Shown: one piece after another, positions 62,871 through 64,000 of the stretch
How positions within the stretch are numbered: the first letter of the stretch is position 1
Layout of the letters: each line of letters begins with the position of its first letter
Origin: Chthonomonas sp. UBA1950
GTDB taxonomy: Bacteria; Armatimonadota; Fimbriimonadia; Fimbriimonadales; Fimbriimonadaceae
Reading direction: 5' to 3'
DNA length: 64,000 nucleotides
NCBI GenBank assembly: GCA_002336105.1
Contig: DDEQ01000039.1
Coordinates: forward strand, 218,167 to 282,166
The notes under the pieces: model-generated
The model's database searches: none
Told to the model about the DNA's origin: nothing
The model's input: only the letters and a program-made list of their open reading frames with translations
Made by a program: the position numbers and the translations under genes

Positions 62871-63314
62871 TCATCTGGTCAACTCTGCACCTTCTTGGCG
62901 GTGGATAAAATCAGTCAGACTAGAAGGACAAGGTTTCTCAATCATTTTCCCAGTGACAGGATCCATGGAAGTGCACCGCGGCTCAGATTTCATCCTTTGA
63001 CGACCACTACTAGCACCGACTAAACTCATAAAGAAGAGCAGTTGGAAGATCGAGATCGCTACACTAATCATCCCAAGAATTCGTCCAGCCTGAATCAGCC
63101 CAATCTCATTGGGAACCATTCGACCATAGTCGATATCTTCGATCGAACGATTACCCATCACCCAGGCGGGGATACCAGTAAAAACGCTACAAAGTATCAA
63201 AGAGAGAATGCCAAGAATAAGGATAAGTACGCCGTTAGACTTCTTCACAACCAGAAGACTGTTTTCAACCAACTCAGGTTGCAGTCTGCCAGGTTTTTGG
63301 CCATCCTTTCGCAA
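62871..63314 (-). CDS. DUF4190-like membrane protein
   Basis: This 147-residue protein has two membrane helices (about 28-52 and 78-100) around a conserved-looking block GIPAWVMGNRSIEDIDYGRM, then GLIQAGRILGMISVAI. This pattern matches DUF4190-type small membrane proteins of unknown function. The N- and C-termini are polar. It converges with tRNA-Val and has about 600 bp of non-coding sequence upstream. Confidence 0.75.
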   Translation of the reverse strand: MRKDGQKPGRLQPELVENSLLVVKKSNGVLILILGILSLILCSVFTGIPAWVMGNRSIEDIDYGRMVPNEIGLIQAGRILGMISVAISIFQLLFFMSLVGASSGRQRMKSEPRCTSMDPVTGKMIEKPCPSSLTDFIHRQEGAELTR

Positions 63315-63911
63315 TCTTTAGGCTTGTTAAAAGCAGAATGGGCGGTTTCCCGCTGCCTAGCCGTCAGGTGACTTTGGCTTTTGAACACAGTGCAGTCAGA
63401 GAGCTTGTCCCCTTCTCGTGCTGTCTACAAAATGCCCATAAACAACCTCAAGCAATCATTTAAAAGAAAATGAGTTTGGACCGCACGCTGCAAACGCCTT
63501 GTTTATAGTGGGTGGAGCCAAAACGCAGTTGATCGATGTGACTCCTGCATTTTGTACAAATTCGGATTAGTTATTAGCTTCTATTCTTGCCTGTGTTTCA
63601 CGCCCCAGACGACGGCTAGTGGCACCCAAATCGCCACGATCGGTGTGTTCCGTTGAAGAGAAGTCTGCATTGGCCAAGAGGTGATCGGTGCCTCAACCTC
63701 ATCATTCCGTCTAGCCTCAGCTTCAGAATTCCGTACACGCGAGGTGTGTTTTACAGTTCGTTTTGTCTCCAGTGTTTTCGAAGATGTTGACGTGTCTAAA
63801 CAGACTTAGCGAACATAAAACTGAGATAACTCACGCTTCAAAACCTAAGGATGTGAGATGACGGGTATTCATCTAGTGATGTCGAATTTGATTTGAAGTC
63901 CTTAAAACCAA
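63315..63911. other. Non-coding stretch upstream of the DUF4190-like gene
   Basis: About 600 bp with no credible reading frame on either strand, no tRNA and no strong terminator-like hairpin apart from the one at its right end. It should carry the promoter of the minus-strand gene ending at 62871. I see nothing else in it. Confidence 0.5.
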
Positions 63912-63938
63912 AAAACCTCCACGTTTAGTGGAGGTTTT
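63912..63938 (-). terminator. Terminator downstream of tRNA-Lys
   Basis: AAAACCTCCAC (63912-63922) pairs perfectly with GTGGAGGTTTT (63928-63938) around a 5-nt loop. On the minus strand the stem ends in a T-run. It lies 12 bp past the tRNA 3' end. Confidence 0.88.
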
Positions 63939-63950
63939 GAACCTAAAACT

Positions 63951-64000
63951 TGGTAGACCGGCAGGGACTCGAACCCTGGACCCGCTGATTAAGAGTCAGC
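63951..64000 (-). tRNA. tRNA-Lys (anticodon CTT), partial
   Basis: The 3' two-thirds is visible on the minus strand: anticodon loop CT-CTT-AA with stem GCTGA/TCAGC, T-arm CAGGG-TTCGAGT-CCCTG, 3' acceptor strand and encoded CCA. The 5' acceptor and D-arm lie beyond the window. Anticodon CTT means Lys. Confidence 0.92.

Noticed and set aside
1..64000. CRISPR array, prophage or replication origin
   Set aside because: No regularly spaced direct repeats, no phage structural or integrase genes, and no dnaA/dnaN or clustered DnaA boxes were seen in the window.

Overview
The window comes from a diderm bacterium. It has genes for lipid A and LPS core synthesis (LpxK, LpxL-type acyltransferase, two GT9 heptosyltransferases), a TolC/MacA/MacB-type efflux system and several lipoproteins. 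Base composition is moderate and many start codons lack a Shine-Dalgarno. A -10-like hexamer sits 6-9 nt before several first-gene start codons, suggesting leaderless mRNAs. The mix of a DUF3472 protein, a tricorn-type S41 protease, YqhQ/DUF1385 and uxuA/kdgK/eda resembles Armatimonadota (Fimbriimonadia-like). That placement is an inference with moderate-to-low confidence.

Layout. 1-2361 (-): PAS/GAF sensor histidine kinase cut by the window edge. 2876-11053 (+): chemotaxis operon STAS, MCP, CheY, CheA, CheW, MCP, CheR, CheB. 11061-12335 (-): EAL/HDOD-type protein. 12.4-18.0 kb: PafA-like phosphatase, an unidentified structured RNA with a terminator, a small membrane protein, a tricorn-like protease. 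18.1 kb: tRNA-His. 18.4-26.1 kb: an accessory, decaying block. It holds remnants of secreted proteins that I read as beta-propeller / Ig-like / caspase-fold (CHAT or gingipain-like), two fairly intact secreted proteins, a frameshifted lipoprotein and a broken IS3-family transposase that abuts a truncated caspase-like gene. 26.2-34.8 kb (-): TspO, an ABC efflux operon (TolC, MacA, permease, ATPase) and a hexuronate branch (eda-kdgK-uxuA). 35.0-40.6 kb (+): a signalling cassette with HD-GYP regulator, PAS histidine kinase, HDOD regulator and a degenerate HD-GYP regulator.

40.6-48.7 kb (-): frameshifted carbonic anhydrase, ribose-type ABC transporter, dapA, cmk, and an operon with DM13 protein, Met-rich secreted protein, ECF sigma factor and zinc-binding anti-sigma factor. 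48.8-54.0 kb (+): nagB-like gene, lpxK, lpxL-like acyltransferase, two heptosyltransferases, PIG-L deacetylase. 54.0-55.1 kb (-): degenerate polysaccharide deacetylase and a one-domain EamA transporter. 55.2-59.4 kb (+): DUF1385 protein and a CUT1 sugar ABC transporter. 59.4-64 kb: DUF3472 protein, YitT protein, a broken gene beside tRNA-Val, a DUF4190-like membrane protein and a partial tRNA-Lys.

The most unusual parts are the decayed caspase-fold block, the structured RNA at 14.1 kb with two mutually exclusive hairpins, the ECF operon with a methionine-rich peptide, several catalytically degenerate enzymes, and the leaderless-promoter pattern.
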